A stretch of 32,823 nt of DNA from an uncultured Candidatus Saccharibacteria bacterium (GCA_938036825.1 CALHWD010000014.1:1-32823); one strand, 5' to 3'; counted from the first letter of the stretch, positions 15,847-24,352 are shown. A program made the numbers and translations. The notes: a model not told the origin generated them from the letters alone.

Positions 15847-17325
15847 TCACTCCTCTGCCCACCACCACACTGGCCCTTGCGGTGTGTCGCGCACAGCGAT
15901 GTGTAGCGCGGTGAGATCAGTACGCAGGCAGTCGGCTGTGGGCCAGTCGCGGGTTTCGCGCGCACGCTGGCGCTGGAGGATGAGCTGCTTAGCCTCATCG
16001 GTAATGTCCGGTGTTGACTCACAGAGGTCGAGGCCAAGTAGCTGATCAATCGCCGCTAGCAACTCCTCCAATCCACGATGATACACTGCTGTCAGTGGTC
16101 GCGCTAGCACCCGATCAAACGCTTCGTCGATGAGCCGCAGCGCTTCGGGGGTATTCAGGTCATTGGCGAGCGCCTCACGTACTGCCCCACTTGCTGCCAG
16201 GAGCGACACATGGCCAGACTGTTCGTCACTCTTACGCTGGTCATCATCCAGGCTCTCATACGTCTGGTGGCGCAGGCACGCCACTTCATACCACTTGCGT
16301 AGGCGGTTGCGCGCTGCACTGAGGTTTTCCCAGCTAAAGTTCCCCTCGTGCGAGTAGTGGCTCTGCAAGACAAATAACTTGTACTCCATGGGGGTGTAGC
16401 CCCGCTCAGTGAGGTCGGTCAAGGTGTAACCATTGCCCAGGCTCTTGCTGATCTTCGTGCCATTAACCTTGAGGTGGTTGCAGTGCAGCCAGTAGTGGGC
16501 AAAGGGTTGGCCCGTCGCAGCCTCACTCTGAGCGATCTCGTTGCTGTGGTGGACGGGGATATGATCAATCCCACCAGTGTGGATGTCGAGCGTTGCGCCA
16601 AGGAAGTGCATTGCAATCGCCGAGCATTCCAAGTGCCACCCCGGGAAGCCCATCACTGGCGCGCCATCTGTTGGTGGCTGGTCGAGCAGCTCCGGTGGCG
16701 TGGGCCACTCCATGTCGCGCTTGACGCCAGTTGGCGAGAACTTCCATAGAGCAAAGTCGCTCGCGTGGCGCTTCTCGCTATTGGGGCCAATCCGTGCCCC
16801 CGCCCGCAAGGCTCGCAGATCGAGCCGGGCAAAGTCTGCATAGGCCGGGAAAGTGCTGGTATCAAAATAAATCCCATCACTCGTCTGGTAGGTGTGCCCC
16901 TTACGCTTGAGAGTAATGGCAAGCTGGATCTGCTCGTCGATATAGTCGGTGGCACGGGCCAACTGACTTGGCGGTGTTAAGTGCAACGCGTTCATCCCGC
17001 GGATGAAGTCATCAGCGTAGAATTTAGCAATCTGCCAAGCAGTCTTACCCTCGCGGCGCGCACCCTTCTCGAGCTTGTCTTCGCCTTCATCGGCATCGCT
17101 CGTTAGGTGGCCGACATCGGTAATGTTCATTACACGCTCCACCTCGTAGCCCTCCGCCTGAAGCATGCGCACCAGGATATCCCAGTAGATATACGCTGCC
17201 CAGTTGCCAACATGTAAATAGTTATACACTGTTGGCCCACAGGTGTAGAGCGACACCTTGCTAGGCTGGAGCGGTACAAATGTATCAAGGTGACGGGTCA
17301 GTGTATTAGCAAACTTAATCGCCAT
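15847..17325 (-). CDS. cysS: Cysteinyl-tRNA synthetase
   Basis: Class I aminoacyl-tRNA synthetase charging tRNA-Cys, 492 residues, slightly longer than the E. coli enzyme. Signatures are YTCGPTVYN with the first zinc Cys, the HIGH motif as HVGN, GWHLECSAIA with the second Cys, HHSNEIAQSE with zinc-binding His and Glu, and the KMSKS motif as KISKS. The ATG at 17325 overlaps the end of nrnA by 11 bases, and GAGG lies six bases upstream, indicating coupling. A longer frame 42 residues upstream lies inside nrnA and is rejected. TGA is its stop codon. Confidence 0.97.
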   Translation of the reverse strand: MAIKFANTLTRHLDTFVPLQPSKVSLYTCGPTVYNYLHVGNWAAYIYWDILVRMLQAEGYEVERVMNITDVGHLTSDADEGEDKLEKGARREGKTAWQIAKFYADDFIRGMNALHLTPPSQLARATDYIDEQIQLAITLKRKGHTYQTSDGIYFDTSTFPAYADFARLDLRALRAGARIGPNSEKRHASDFALWKFSPTGVKRDMEWPTPPELLDQPPTDGAPVMGFPGWHLECSAIAMHFLGATLDIHTGGIDHIPVHHSNEIAQSEAATGQPFAHYWLHCNHLKVNGTKISKSLGNGYTLTDLTERGYTPMEYKLFVLQSHYSHEGNFSWENLSAARNRLRKWYEVACLRHQTYESLDDDQRKSDEQSGHVSLLAASGAVREALANDLNTPEALRLIDEAFDRVLARPLTAVYHRGLEELLAAIDQLLGLDLCESTPDITDEAKQLILQRQRARETRDWPTADCLRTDLTALHIAVRDTPQGPVWWWAEE

Positions 17326-18319
17326 GGGTTGCCTCACTCTCATCATACTCAACGAAGGCTCGGCTGGCTGCCTCGACGATCTCACGCATCGCCAGTTGGT
17401 AGTCCTCATACATTCGCCAACCCGCTGCATAGGCATGGCCACCACCGCCAAAGTAGCCAGCGATCATTGCTGCCACTGGCGCATTGCTGCGGATCTTGCC
17501 AGTCAGCTTGCCATCGGGGTAGGTCTTGATAGCAATCGCCACATCTACCCCCTCCACCAGACGCATCTCGTCTAGTACAAGCATACTGGGGTTATATTGG
17601 TCGCTATATTCCTGGATCTCCTCCCACGGGATATGGATAAGTGCCAAGCGACCATCTAGCACATACTCGATCCGCTCGATCAAGCGCCCTTTGTAGCGAA
17701 GGATCTCTGGCGCTTTTTTCATAAAGTCACGGCGGCGCACCTCAATGGCGGCATTGCTTGCGCCCAGCCGGGTCAGCTCTGCGACGGTCTGGATGGAGTC
17801 GGCTGTGGTGTTTTGCGTCGTGAGGCCCAGGCTATCGCTCATGATCGCGATAAGGAGATTCTCTGCCGCTTGTGGGTTGATCGCCCACTGAGCATGCTGC
17901 GCAAGATTGTAGATGAGCTCGCCAGTCGCCACCACATCTTGATTGATAAGTGTATGGTCAAAGCTTAGGGTACTCTCCGTCGCGTGGTGATCCAGCACGA
18001 GCACTGGGTGCGTCGTGAGGAAGGCGCGAGCACTCGGTGCGTCGAGCACTTTGCTGAGCAAGACATCTGCGCTGGTATCAACAATAATCGCCAGCTCGGC
18101 ACTACTGTCAAACTCATCAGTAATGCGATCCCAGCCGCGGATATACCGCAAATACTTAGGCACTGCCACCGGACAATAGAGCGTCACCTGCTTACCCATA
18201 TCGCCCAGGATCTCCTCCAGCGCGAGGCTACTGCCGACGCTGTCACCATCGGGATTTTCAGCTTGGATAATAATAATTTTGTCTGCGCGTTGGACCGCGC
18301 GTATCACTTCATCAAACAT
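17315..18319 (-). CDS. nrnA: DHH-family phosphoesterase (NrnA-like nanoRNase/pAp phosphatase)
   Basis: DHH/DHHA1 phosphoesterase of 334 residues that degrades short oligoribonucleotides and/or pAp, or cyclic dinucleotide products. Motif I is NPDGDSVGS (Asp24, Asp26), followed by a metal-binding Asp in VDTSADV, the DHH motif LDHHATES, and the C-terminal DHHA1 box GGGGHAYAAG. The start is placed at 18319: an extended -10 (TGCTACACT) ends seven bases upstream, and the resulting N terminus matches the family. An ATG 23 codons upstream lies beyond that promoter. First gene of the operon nrnA-cysS-15174. Confidence 0.92.
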   Translation of the reverse strand: MFDEVIRAVQRADKIIIIQAENPDGDSVGSSLALEEILGDMGKQVTLYCPVAVPKYLRYIRGWDRITDEFDSSAELAIIVDTSADVLLSKVLDAPSARAFLTTHPVLVLDHHATESTLSFDHTLINQDVVATGELIYNLAQHAQWAINPQAAENLLIAIMSDSLGLTTQNTTADSIQTVAELTRLGASNAAIEVRRRDFMKKAPEILRYKGRLIERIEYVLDGRLALIHIPWEEIQEYSDQYNPSMLVLDEMRLVEGVDVAIAIKTYPDGKLTGKIRSNAPVAAMIAGYFGGGGHAYAAGWRMYEDYQLAMREIVEAASRAFVEYDESEATHGD

Positions 18320-18326
18320 CTTCTTT

Positions 18327-18335
18327 AGTGTAGCA
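18327..18335 (-). promoter_or_regulatory. Extended -10 of the nrnA-cysS operon
   Basis: Minus-strand TGCTACACT ends seven bases before the ATG at 18319. Confidence 0.65.
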
Positions 18336-18436
18336 GAATTTGCCAGCAGGCGCGAGGTATGGTACGGTGGATTTATGGCCTGATACATAAGCCGCGGCAG
18401 GTCATACAGTAATAATTAACAATCATGGATCGTGAG

Positions 18437-18672
18437 GGAACGCTATGAGCGAATGGGATTTGTTTCGGAAAATTTTCCGGTGGTAAGATAGTTCCGCCGA
18501 GTGATTAGCGAGGTGTGGTACTACCACATTTGGCGATATGAGTCATAGCTAATCAAGAAAGAGTCAAAATATGCATTACTGTGAAGCTTTTATGGGCACA
18601 AAGTTTCAATTGCTGTTTTGCTAAGCAGACACTAGCCCACGCCCCTCTTCTGGATGGAAGTGGGGCGTTTTT
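18437..18672 (+). ncRNA. Candidate structured RNA or leader ending in a terminator
   Basis: This stretch has no open gene but many paired elements in order. GGAAC/GTTCC (18437-18441/18491-18495) encloses the small hairpin CGC-TATGA-GCG (18441-18451) and the perfect palindrome CGGAAAATTTTCCG (18466-18479). Then TGATTAGC/GCTAATCA (18502-18509/18548-18555) encloses TGTGGT-ACT-ACCACA (18514-18528). A strong terminator follows at 18639-18672, then the 18735 gene with a Shine-Dalgarno site. It could be a small RNA or a leader that controls the 18735 gene. I do not recognise a known riboswitch, T-box, tmRNA, SRP or RNase P pattern. No promoter is clear. Confidence 0.4.
18639..18672 (+). terminator. 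Strong intrinsic terminator upstream of the 18735 gene
   Basis: ACGCCCC pairs with GGGGCGT, with a further CTTC/GAAG stretch inside, and TTTT directly follows the stem. No protein-coding gene lies upstream on this strand for it to terminate, which supports a transcribed RNA or leader ahead of it. Confidence 0.8.
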
Positions 18673-18734
18673 GTTTGCATAGTATGGCATGAATATGGTA
18701 TGGTATTTTTAGTTGTACTAACACAGGAGGCTTT

Positions 18735-18947
18735 ATGACAGACCACGAGAACACGCAACACCGACCAAGCACAAGCGAAACCAACCAAGCATACGAGAGC
18801 GGGTGGATAGCAGCTGCGCGAAAGCGCGGTGCGAGGTTTCTAGAGCTTACTAAGGGCTCACTCCACACTGCACGAATGATCTACCGACACGGCCCCCGCT
18901 TCCTCCTTATAAAAAAGAAGGGCAGCCAGCAACCCCTGAAGAAATGA
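18735..18947 (+). CDS. Small basic protein of unknown function
   Basis: The 70-residue protein has a polar N-terminal third (about 1-24) and a strongly basic C-terminal part (RKRGARFLELTKGS, RFLLIKKKGS). No domain or membrane segment is recognised. An AGGAGG Shine-Dalgarno site six bases upstream of the ATG supports translation. Its stop overlaps the next start (ATGA), so the pair is coupled. It lies downstream of a terminator and a candidate structured leader, so expression may be controlled by attenuation. Confidence 0.6.
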   Translation: MTDHENTQHRPSTSETNQAYESGWIAAARKRGARFLELTKGSLHTARMIYRHGPRFLLIKKKGSQQPLKK

Positions 18948-19144
18948 AAGTACTAAACGACGCTCTCTCTACTATTACTGCTCAAGCAGAAGCCGTAAAC
19001 GCTGCGCCAACACATACTGCAGCTCACGATTCGATCAATCCACTCCATCATGAAGTAGTGCTTGCCCACGAGGGCAGCACACAGGATGGTGCACGTTCAC
19101 CAAAAACCAGTTTCTATTACGATGGGGAGCCCAAGCCCATCTGA
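18944..19144 (+). CDS. Small protein of unknown function, coupled to the upstream gene
   Basis: The 66-residue soluble protein is rich in Ala, His and Ser, with an N-terminal probable helix (MKVLNDALSTITAQAEAVNA) and a polar C-terminal half. It starts in an ATGA overlap with the preceding gene, which is the main evidence that it is translated. No similarity is recognised. Confidence 0.5.
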   Translation: MKVLNDALSTITAQAEAVNAAPTHTAAHDSINPLHHEVVLAHEGSTQDGARSPKTSFYYDGEPKPI

Positions 19145-19476
19145 ACACGGCCGTTTCAACATATGCTGCGAAAACCTGAGACTAATCAGCAAAACACCAT
19201 CGCATCACCTGAGAATTAGCGAGCGAGTAGTTTCTTGATAATATATGCTTATCATCTCTCAGAGTTATTGCTATTGTATCAACCCCGCCTTAATCAACCT
19301 TGCTCATCCTTGATTGTGATTAGACAATTAGGTTAATAGGTGCACAACATTCAATTTCTCGCACCACCGTGCAAGGTACGAATAGTATCAAATGTCACCT
19401 TCACCGCCTCTTAGGAAAATGGATGTAGGGCGATAACCAAGCAAAATACCAGAATCTATATCAGTACTAACGATCC
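19145..19476. other. Non-coding gap of about 330 bases
   Basis: No gene, RNA or convincing hairpin is visible between the 18944 gene and the converging transglycosylase gene. Confidence 0.4.
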
Positions 19477-20214
19477 TTAGTTGCCTGTCTGTGCCTTCTC
19501 TACCAGCTTCTTGCCGCCACGCTCAAACCAGCGTGTATAGGTGGGGCTACTGCCGCTTACTCGCTCACGCCACAGGTTCATGGCATCGCGGCTGTAACTG
19601 AGAGTCTCGATCGCTTCCAGTCCACGGCCATGATATAGGTTACCCGCTGCACCTGGGCCACCATTGTAGCCAGCAGCAACGAGCTCAACGCACTCATTTT
19701 CGGATAGATTGCCGAGCGGCACACACAGCTGGTCGCGCAGGTGCGCCAGGTAGGCCGTGCCAAAGGCGATGCTCGTTGCAGGATCAAATAAATCATAGTT
19801 CGTGCGCGCCGGCTTCACGAATTTAGCCGCAATCTCCCTGCCCGTGCTATCCGTCACCTGCATCAAACCACTGGCCACACCACTGTGCGCCTTGGGGTAC
19901 CCGCCGGATTCCAGCGTCATGATAATCGCCACCAGCTGCGGCGAAATGTTATACTGCCGAGCCTGCTTGGTAATCTCGCCCTGCCAGCGCTTGACGGTAT
20001 CTGGCATCCAAGCGGGCAAGGTGTTATCTTGACTCGTGAGCGCTACATTCGCAGTATCTTGTGGTGTTTTGACAAACCGTGCCAATATACCATACTGCCA
20101 CGCGAGATACACACCACCTACGAGCACAAGTACCAGCGCTGCACTCATCAGCCCCCAGCGATTGCTCTGCGCCCAGCGCGTTAGCTTTTTCGTCCATTTC
20201 TTCGATTTTGCCAT
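19477..20214 (-). CDS. Membrane-anchored lytic transglycosylase (SLT domain)
   Basis: Peptidoglycan-cleaving lytic transglycosylase, 245 residues. A basic N terminus is followed by one membrane helix (about 21-45). The SLT domain (about 85-215) has the catalytic Glu102 in MTLESGGYPKAHSGVASGLM, and AAGYNGGPGA later. The domain would face outside, where it could open the wall for secretion or division, or act on host or own murein. The start at 20214 is fixed by an extended -10 (TGCTATACT) six bases upstream; an ATG eight codons earlier overlaps that promoter. Confidence 0.9.
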   Translation of the reverse strand: MAKSKKWTKKLTRWAQSNRWGLMSAALVLVLVGGVYLAWQYGILARFVKTPQDTANVALTSQDNTLPAWMPDTVKRWQGEITKQARQYNISPQLVAIIMTLESGGYPKAHSGVASGLMQVTDSTGREIAAKFVKPARTNYDLFDPATSIAFGTAYLAHLRDQLCVPLGNLSENECVELVAAGYNGGPGAAGNLYHGRGLEAIETLSYSRDAMNLWRERVSGSSPTYTRWFERGGKKLVEKAQTGN

Positions 20215-20220
20215 TGTTTT

Positions 20221-20229
20221 AGTATAGCA
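20221..20229 (-). promoter_or_regulatory. Extended -10 of the transglycosylase gene
   Basis: Minus-strand TGCTATACT ends six bases before the ATG at 20214; leaderless. Confidence 0.7.
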
Positions 20230-20472
20230 AATAAACACGCGTTATCTCGCCTTTTGATATGACACGCCCCGCCTCTTCTTTTCAAACCTCTGCAATTATC
20301 CGTATGCCCAAAAATACTACAAGAGTGAATCTAGAATAATATCAGCCTGCTACATCAGACTTGAGAATATGATAGTCCTGGTAACAGAGCATTGTACTCC
20401 ACTCGAATACAATAACAAATAGAGAAGCTAACAAATAAAGTGCAGAGGTCTTACTCCTTAAGCTCCTTTTGG

Positions 20473-20501
20473 TTGACAACTCCCTCTTCCTCCACTATGG
20501 T
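20473..20501 (+). promoter_or_regulatory. Consensus promoter of the 20509 gene
   Basis: TTGACA (20473-20478), a 17-nt spacer and TATGGT (20496-20501) end seven bases before the ATG at 20509. It has the clearest -35 box among the leaderless promoters here. Confidence 0.8.
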
Positions 20502-20508
20502 ATATATC

Positions 20509-22119
20509 ATGACAAATCCTCCAGATGATACCACTACTACCCAGCAACAAAGGCTACAGGCAAGCCAACTCCCAATCGACCCAGTCAAGATAAAAGCGAT
20601 GATCGACTACTACATTGCGGAGTATCGCGAGCAGCTGCTTGATCGTGATTTGCTCGAGCAGGCGATCGCGAAGGACGAAATACTCTGGGATGTTGATATA
20701 TGGGGAATAATCTCTAATCTCACCACCGCTCTACATCAGTCCAATTGTGACCCCTACTTCGATAGTGATTGCGATGAGCAGACTATTCTCGAGTGTAGAC
20801 GCTTCACCACCGATCTCCTGCGCGACCTGCAAAAGGTCAGCCAAGACATCCCTGGTCTTGCTGCGAAGCTTCCCGAGATTAAGCAGCATGTCTGGGAGCT
20901 TCTTGACGTCATCTTGCCAGATTCGCAGCCGACACAAGCAATGCGGTCAAGCACTCTTGAGCTCCAGCGCGATGAGTCCGGCACTGTCTCGCTCCAAACA
21001 ATCCCTGCCGATCTTGAGCCACATGAGCTCTTTCATCAGCGATATCGTGAGTGTATTAGAATGGGCGATACACCAGATGGCGCAGCCCTCTTGCAGGAGC
21101 TACGCGAATCGCTCGATGCTCGCACCGCTGCCGCCAGAGATATGCAGCGTGATGATATCAATTGGCCATTTTATCACCTTCTCAATGATATTAATACACT
21201 CCACTCACATACTCATGATGCAAGCGACTTCGCTCGCATGTGCACGATTGCGAGCCTTTGCCAAGAGATGGCCTATCGACACTTTGAGTATAACCCTGCG
21301 ACGACAACACTCGCACAAGATCGAGAAGTTAGTCAATATGTCTCATCAGCTCAGCAAACACTGTGTATGATCATCAAGCTCCTTCTCGAGTTTGACGATG
21401 ACGGCGTTGCAAAAGCTCAGCAACTCGAACGGTATGTCATCAGTCCTTATATTCAGGCAGAAATCGATGCCGAGTACGTCATACATGGCAAAGATTCAGA
21501 CGGCACACGCCAAGCTCGCGCTATCGCCTATGTCATTGTACCCGAAGATGAAGAGTATGTGCTCCATCCTATTGTTAATTCCTTGAACGACCAGCGCTTT
21601 ATCTTCGACCAGCGGATTCGTGATGCCTACATTGCCATCATCACCAAGCATCCATCAGAGCGATCTTCTTCACAGTTATTTGACGACTACTATCTTGTAA
21701 GGCTCTGTGCCGAGCACGACGAGCAAGCGGTCGCTCGGAAGGCCGCTTGGGACATGGTGAACTATTATTTCTATCAAACAGATGAGATAGAGAAGATCCA
21801 TTTCTATGTGCTTTTGCTCAAAGATGAGCTAGGAGAAGGTGAGAAAGTCAAGCAGTGGGTCACGCAACAGCTGCGAGACAACCCAAGCGCCGAACTCGCT
21901 ACGCTTTATTTTGAATGTATTGGTTATGATCATGACGTATTTCGCTTTTTGCAAGAGGCTACCGCACGTGAAGCAGACTCACCGATGAAGGCACTGGCCC
22001 AACAAGTTGAGAATCTTAATACACTCGAAAGTGCTGTCAGCGACTGTCTTTACGATTTCGTCGAGAAGCAAGAAGCCGCCGAAGAGCAGCGACGTCTCCA
22101 CGCAGAATCAGCACAATAG
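20509..22119 (+). CDS. Large acidic helical protein of unknown function
   Basis: This 536-residue acidic protein has no signal peptide or membrane helix. It is rich in Glu, Asp, Gln and Leu and is predicted almost entirely helical, with stretches that look like helical repeats (for example YFECIGYDHDVFRFLQEATA near residue 470). No catalytic motif is visible and I do not recognise a family. A frame opening 23 codons earlier contains the promoter and is rejected. It converges on recR with only eight bases between stops. Confidence 0.75.
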   Translation: MTNPPDDTTTTQQQRLQASQLPIDPVKIKAMIDYYIAEYREQLLDRDLLEQAIAKDEILWDVDIWGIISNLTTALHQSNCDPYFDSDCDEQTILECRRFTTDLLRDLQKVSQDIPGLAAKLPEIKQHVWELLDVILPDSQPTQAMRSSTLELQRDESGTVSLQTIPADLEPHELFHQRYRECIRMGDTPDGAALLQELRESLDARTAAARDMQRDDINWPFYHLLNDINTLHSHTHDASDFARMCTIASLCQEMAYRHFEYNPATTTLAQDREVSQYVSSAQQTLCMIIKLLLEFDDDGVAKAQQLERYVISPYIQAEIDAEYVIHGKDSDGTRQARAIAYVIVPEDEEYVLHPIVNSLNDQRFIFDQRIRDAYIAIITKHPSERSSSQLFDDYYLVRLCAEHDEQAVARKAAWDMVNYYFYQTDEIEKIHFYVLLLKDELGEGEKVKQWVTQQLRDNPSAELATLYFECIGYDHDVFRFLQEATAREADSPMKALAQQVENLNTLESAVSDCLYDFVEKQEAAEEQRRLHAESAQ

Positions 22120-22127
22120 TCGCTTCA

Positions 22128-22742
22128 CTACACCGCGCGCCGCCCCTCGAGCGCGTGGCCGAGGGTGATTTGGTCGGCATATTCAAGGTCAACACCAACG
22201 GGGATGCCGCGGGCCAAGCGCGTCATCCGCACCGTTAGGCCCGCCTCGGCAATGTGCCGCTGCAAGAAGAGCGCGGTCGACTCACCTTCCACGCTCGCAT
22301 TGGTAGCAATAATCACTTCTTCTACTGCATCATCAGCAATGCGCCTCAGTAGCTCGGGGATGTGCAGCTGCTCTGGCCCCACCCCATCAATCGGTGAGAT
22401 GACGCCACCCAGCACATGGTACGTCCCCTTGTAGTGGCCAGTGCGCTCCAGCGCCACGATGTCGAGTGGCTCCTCCACAACAGCAATCTGCTTACGATTG
22501 CGCTCTGGGCTACTATAGAGCGGCGAAACATCTTGGTCGGGATCCATCAGAGCAAAAGTGACGGGGCAGGTTGCAACAGCAGTGTGGAGCTGTGTGATAG
22601 CCTGGGCAATCCCCTGGCTCGTCCGCCCATCGGCTCGCAGCAAAAAGTACGCATAGCGCTCCGCCGTACGCGCACCCACTCCTGGCAGGTGCCCTAGTTC
22701 GTCTATTGCCCGCTGCAGGGCCTGAGGCAGAATATCTGCCAT
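22128..22742 (-). CDS. recR: Recombination protein RecR with degenerate zinc finger
   Basis: RecR works in the RecFOR pathway, loading RecA at gaps. The 204-residue protein has the N-terminal HhH (LGHLPGVGARTAERYAYFLL, 16-35) and the Toprim domain with VVEEPLDIVALERTG, GGVISPIDGVGPEQL and ATNASVEGESTA. It ends with LEYADQITLGHALEGRR. The usual four-cysteine zinc finger between these parts is lost: only Cys59 remains, and the segment TFALMDPDQDVSPLYSSPER has none. The gene follows ybaB by five bases, the classic ybaB-recR order, without dnaX. Confidence 0.95.
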   Translation of the reverse strand: MADILPQALQRAIDELGHLPGVGARTAERYAYFLLRADGRTSQGIAQAITQLHTAVATCPVTFALMDPDQDVSPLYSSPERNRKQIAVVEEPLDIVALERTGHYKGTYHVLGGVISPIDGVGPEQLHIPELLRRIADDAVEEVIIATNASVEGESTALFLQRHIAEAGLTVRMTRLARGIPVGVDLEYADQITLGHALEGRRAV

Positions 22743-22747
22743 ACTAG

Positions 22748-23044
22748 CTAGAACCCGAGGTTGCCAAGCCCACCCATCAGTGGCTGCATTTTCTTGGCAG
22801 CAATCTCTTGCGCCTTGGCCATACCATCGCGAATCGCAATCTCGATCCAGTGCTCCAGCTGGTGGATGTTATCCAGGTCTACCTTGGTTGAGTCGATCTT
22901 CACACTCTTGATCTTCAGCTCGCCAGTAATCTGCACAATCACTGCGCCATCGCCCGCCTCGACCTCCACGATCTCCTTCGCCAGCGACTTCTGCGCCTTG
23001 CGCAAGTCATTCAGCATCTTCATTTGGTTCATACCCATTGCCAT
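22748..23044 (-). CDS. ybaB: YbaB/EbfC family nucleoid-associated protein
   Basis: Small dimeric DNA-binding protein of 98 residues, usual family length, with the pattern MNQMKMLNDLRKAQKSLAKE, then VQITGELKIKSVKID in the beta sheet and a C-terminal helix ending in a Gly/Met-rich tail (MGGLGNLGF). It is cotranscribed with recR, as in most bacteria. GGAGGA lies 11 bases upstream of the ATG, and a TATAAT is 42 bases upstream, so this operon has a true leader. Confidence 0.94.
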   Translation of the reverse strand: MAMGMNQMKMLNDLRKAQKSLAKEIVEVEAGDGAVIVQITGELKIKSVKIDSTKVDLDNIHQLEHWIEIAIRDGMAKAQEIAAKKMQPLMGGLGNLGF

Positions 23045-23086
23045 ACTTCTTCATTTCCTCCGTTTCTTGGCTGTCGTACTCGATTT

Positions 23087-23092
23087 ATTATA
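23087..23092 (-). promoter_or_regulatory. -10 box of the ybaB-recR operon
   Basis: Minus-strand TATAAT lies 42 bases upstream of the ybaB ATG, predicting a leader of about 36 nt that contains GGAGGA. The -35 is weak. Confidence 0.5.
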
Positions 23093-23321
23093 CATGATTT
23101 GGCCGATGGCTGGAAGGGATACCTGTTCGCCCAGTACCTCTTATGCCCATTATTGGGGGATTGCCACCAAATGAGAAATCATCAACCACCACGCACGCTT
23201 CGAGCGTAATGAGTATGACACGCCTCACAGTCCAACACACATGATTCGACTATATCCAGAGCAACAAACACACCATGATATCCGTCTCGAATCAATTACT
23301 CGTCCAGACACTACACACAAC

Positions 23322-24314
23322 TCAGCATGCACACAAGCCGAGCTTCTGCGACAGAAAACCCTGCTCTACCAGCCAACGATAGTTCCAGCCATCGTTCGAT
23401 TCGGTTTTGTAACTCCAGAAAAAGTGGGCGTCGGCGCTGGCAAAGGCTGTTTGCTGCGCCAGAATGTAGGCGGCGATCGTCGGCGGGGTCATGACAATAG
23501 CGGGCGGCAAAATCGCACTCCACTCACCAATGATAGTCGGGCGCTGCAACGACTGGTGCATCTGGGTAAATTCATCCACGATACTCGCGTGCTGGTCATA
23601 ATCCACCAGTGCTAAATTAACTGCCCCAAAGCACTGGTAGTGGTGGATATCCAGCCAATCACGCGGCTGCGCCCGGCACCACCGCGGCAACTGGTAGGCA
23701 TCGCTAATAATAATGCGTGTTGTGGCCGGCACAATGCGGCGCAACCGGCGGGTTGTGCGGCGCGACCACAGCTGCAGCAGCCAGTTCTGCAGCCAGTTCT
23801 TGGTAAAGGGTTCGTTCAGCAGCTCAATCCCCCAAAGCTGCGGGCTTGTACCATAGCGCTCGGCAAGCTGCATGAGGATGCGGCAGGTCGCCCGGCGGTT
23901 TTTGGCCTGGTACCACCCCGTCTGCGGCATGCGGTTGCCACTCCCACTGTGGTCACCCAAGTTCTGTGCACCAGGCGCTGCGTGTAAATCAAGCAAGACG
24001 CGCATATGGTATTTTTTGGCCATTGCAAAGCACCAGTCCAGCTGCTTGGTAGCCTCGAGGTAACCATCCTGGCTTTCTAGCACCCAGTAGCCAACCAGCA
24101 CACGCAGTGCCTCGATACCGTGCGCATGCAGCCAGGCAAAGTCCGCCTCGGTCATAAATTCCTGCCGGTGCTTGGCAATGCGCTCCGGGCCATCTGGTTG
24201 CATCATCAGCTGATGCTCGTTGCTCGCATCGGTGCCCGCAAACACCGATGGCGTCATCCAGCGCTCAAGCACCAGCCACCCACCCAAGTTAACACCACGT
24301 AATGGTTTATGCAT
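23322..24314 (-). CDS. Glycoside hydrolase family 5, exo-1,3-beta-glucanase-like
   Basis: Retaining beta-glycosidase with a (beta/alpha)8 barrel, 330 residues. It opens with LRGVNLGGWLVLERWMTPSVF, the signature of the fungal/bacterial 1,3-beta-glucanase-like GH5 group, then LLDLHAAPGAQN, the acid/base Glu168 in LLNEPF and the nucleophile Glu264 in IIGEWS. WSYKTE appears near the C terminus. The chosen start (24314) is seven bases from a TGCTATAAT -10. With that start there is no signal peptide, so the enzyme would act in the cytoplasm. The longer frame to 24371 would add 19 residues with a hydrophobic stretch but covers the promoter. Confidence 0.9.
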   Translation of the reverse strand: MHKPLRGVNLGGWLVLERWMTPSVFAGTDASNEHQLMMQPDGPERIAKHRQEFMTEADFAWLHAHGIEALRVLVGYWVLESQDGYLEATKQLDWCFAMAKKYHMRVLLDLHAAPGAQNLGDHSGSGNRMPQTGWYQAKNRRATCRILMQLAERYGTSPQLWGIELLNEPFTKNWLQNWLLQLWSRRTTRRLRRIVPATTRIIISDAYQLPRWCRAQPRDWLDIHHYQCFGAVNLALVDYDQHASIVDEFTQMHQSLQRPTIIGEWSAILPPAIVMTPPTIAAYILAQQTAFASADAHFFWSYKTESNDGWNYRWLVEQGFLSQKLGLCAC

Positions 24315-24321
24315 ATGCTTT

Positions 24322-24330
24322 ATTATAGCA
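24322..24330 (-). promoter_or_regulatory. Extended -10 of the GH5 gene
   Basis: Minus-strand TGCTATAAT ends seven bases before the ATG at 24314. Confidence 0.7.
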
Positions 24331-24346
24331 AAATATAGAGCTAAAC

Positions 24347-24352
24347 TATAAT
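24347..24352 (+). promoter_or_regulatory. -10 box of the truncated GNAT gene
   Basis: TATAAT ends seven bases before the ATG at 24360. It is back to back with the GH5 promoter, with the two -10 boxes 19 bases apart. Confidence 0.6.

Noticed and set aside
18437..18672. T-box leader based on GGTGTGGTACTACCACA
   Set aside because: The conserved T-box core AGGGTGGNACCGCG is not matched, and the terminator does not share bases with that segment as a T-box would need.
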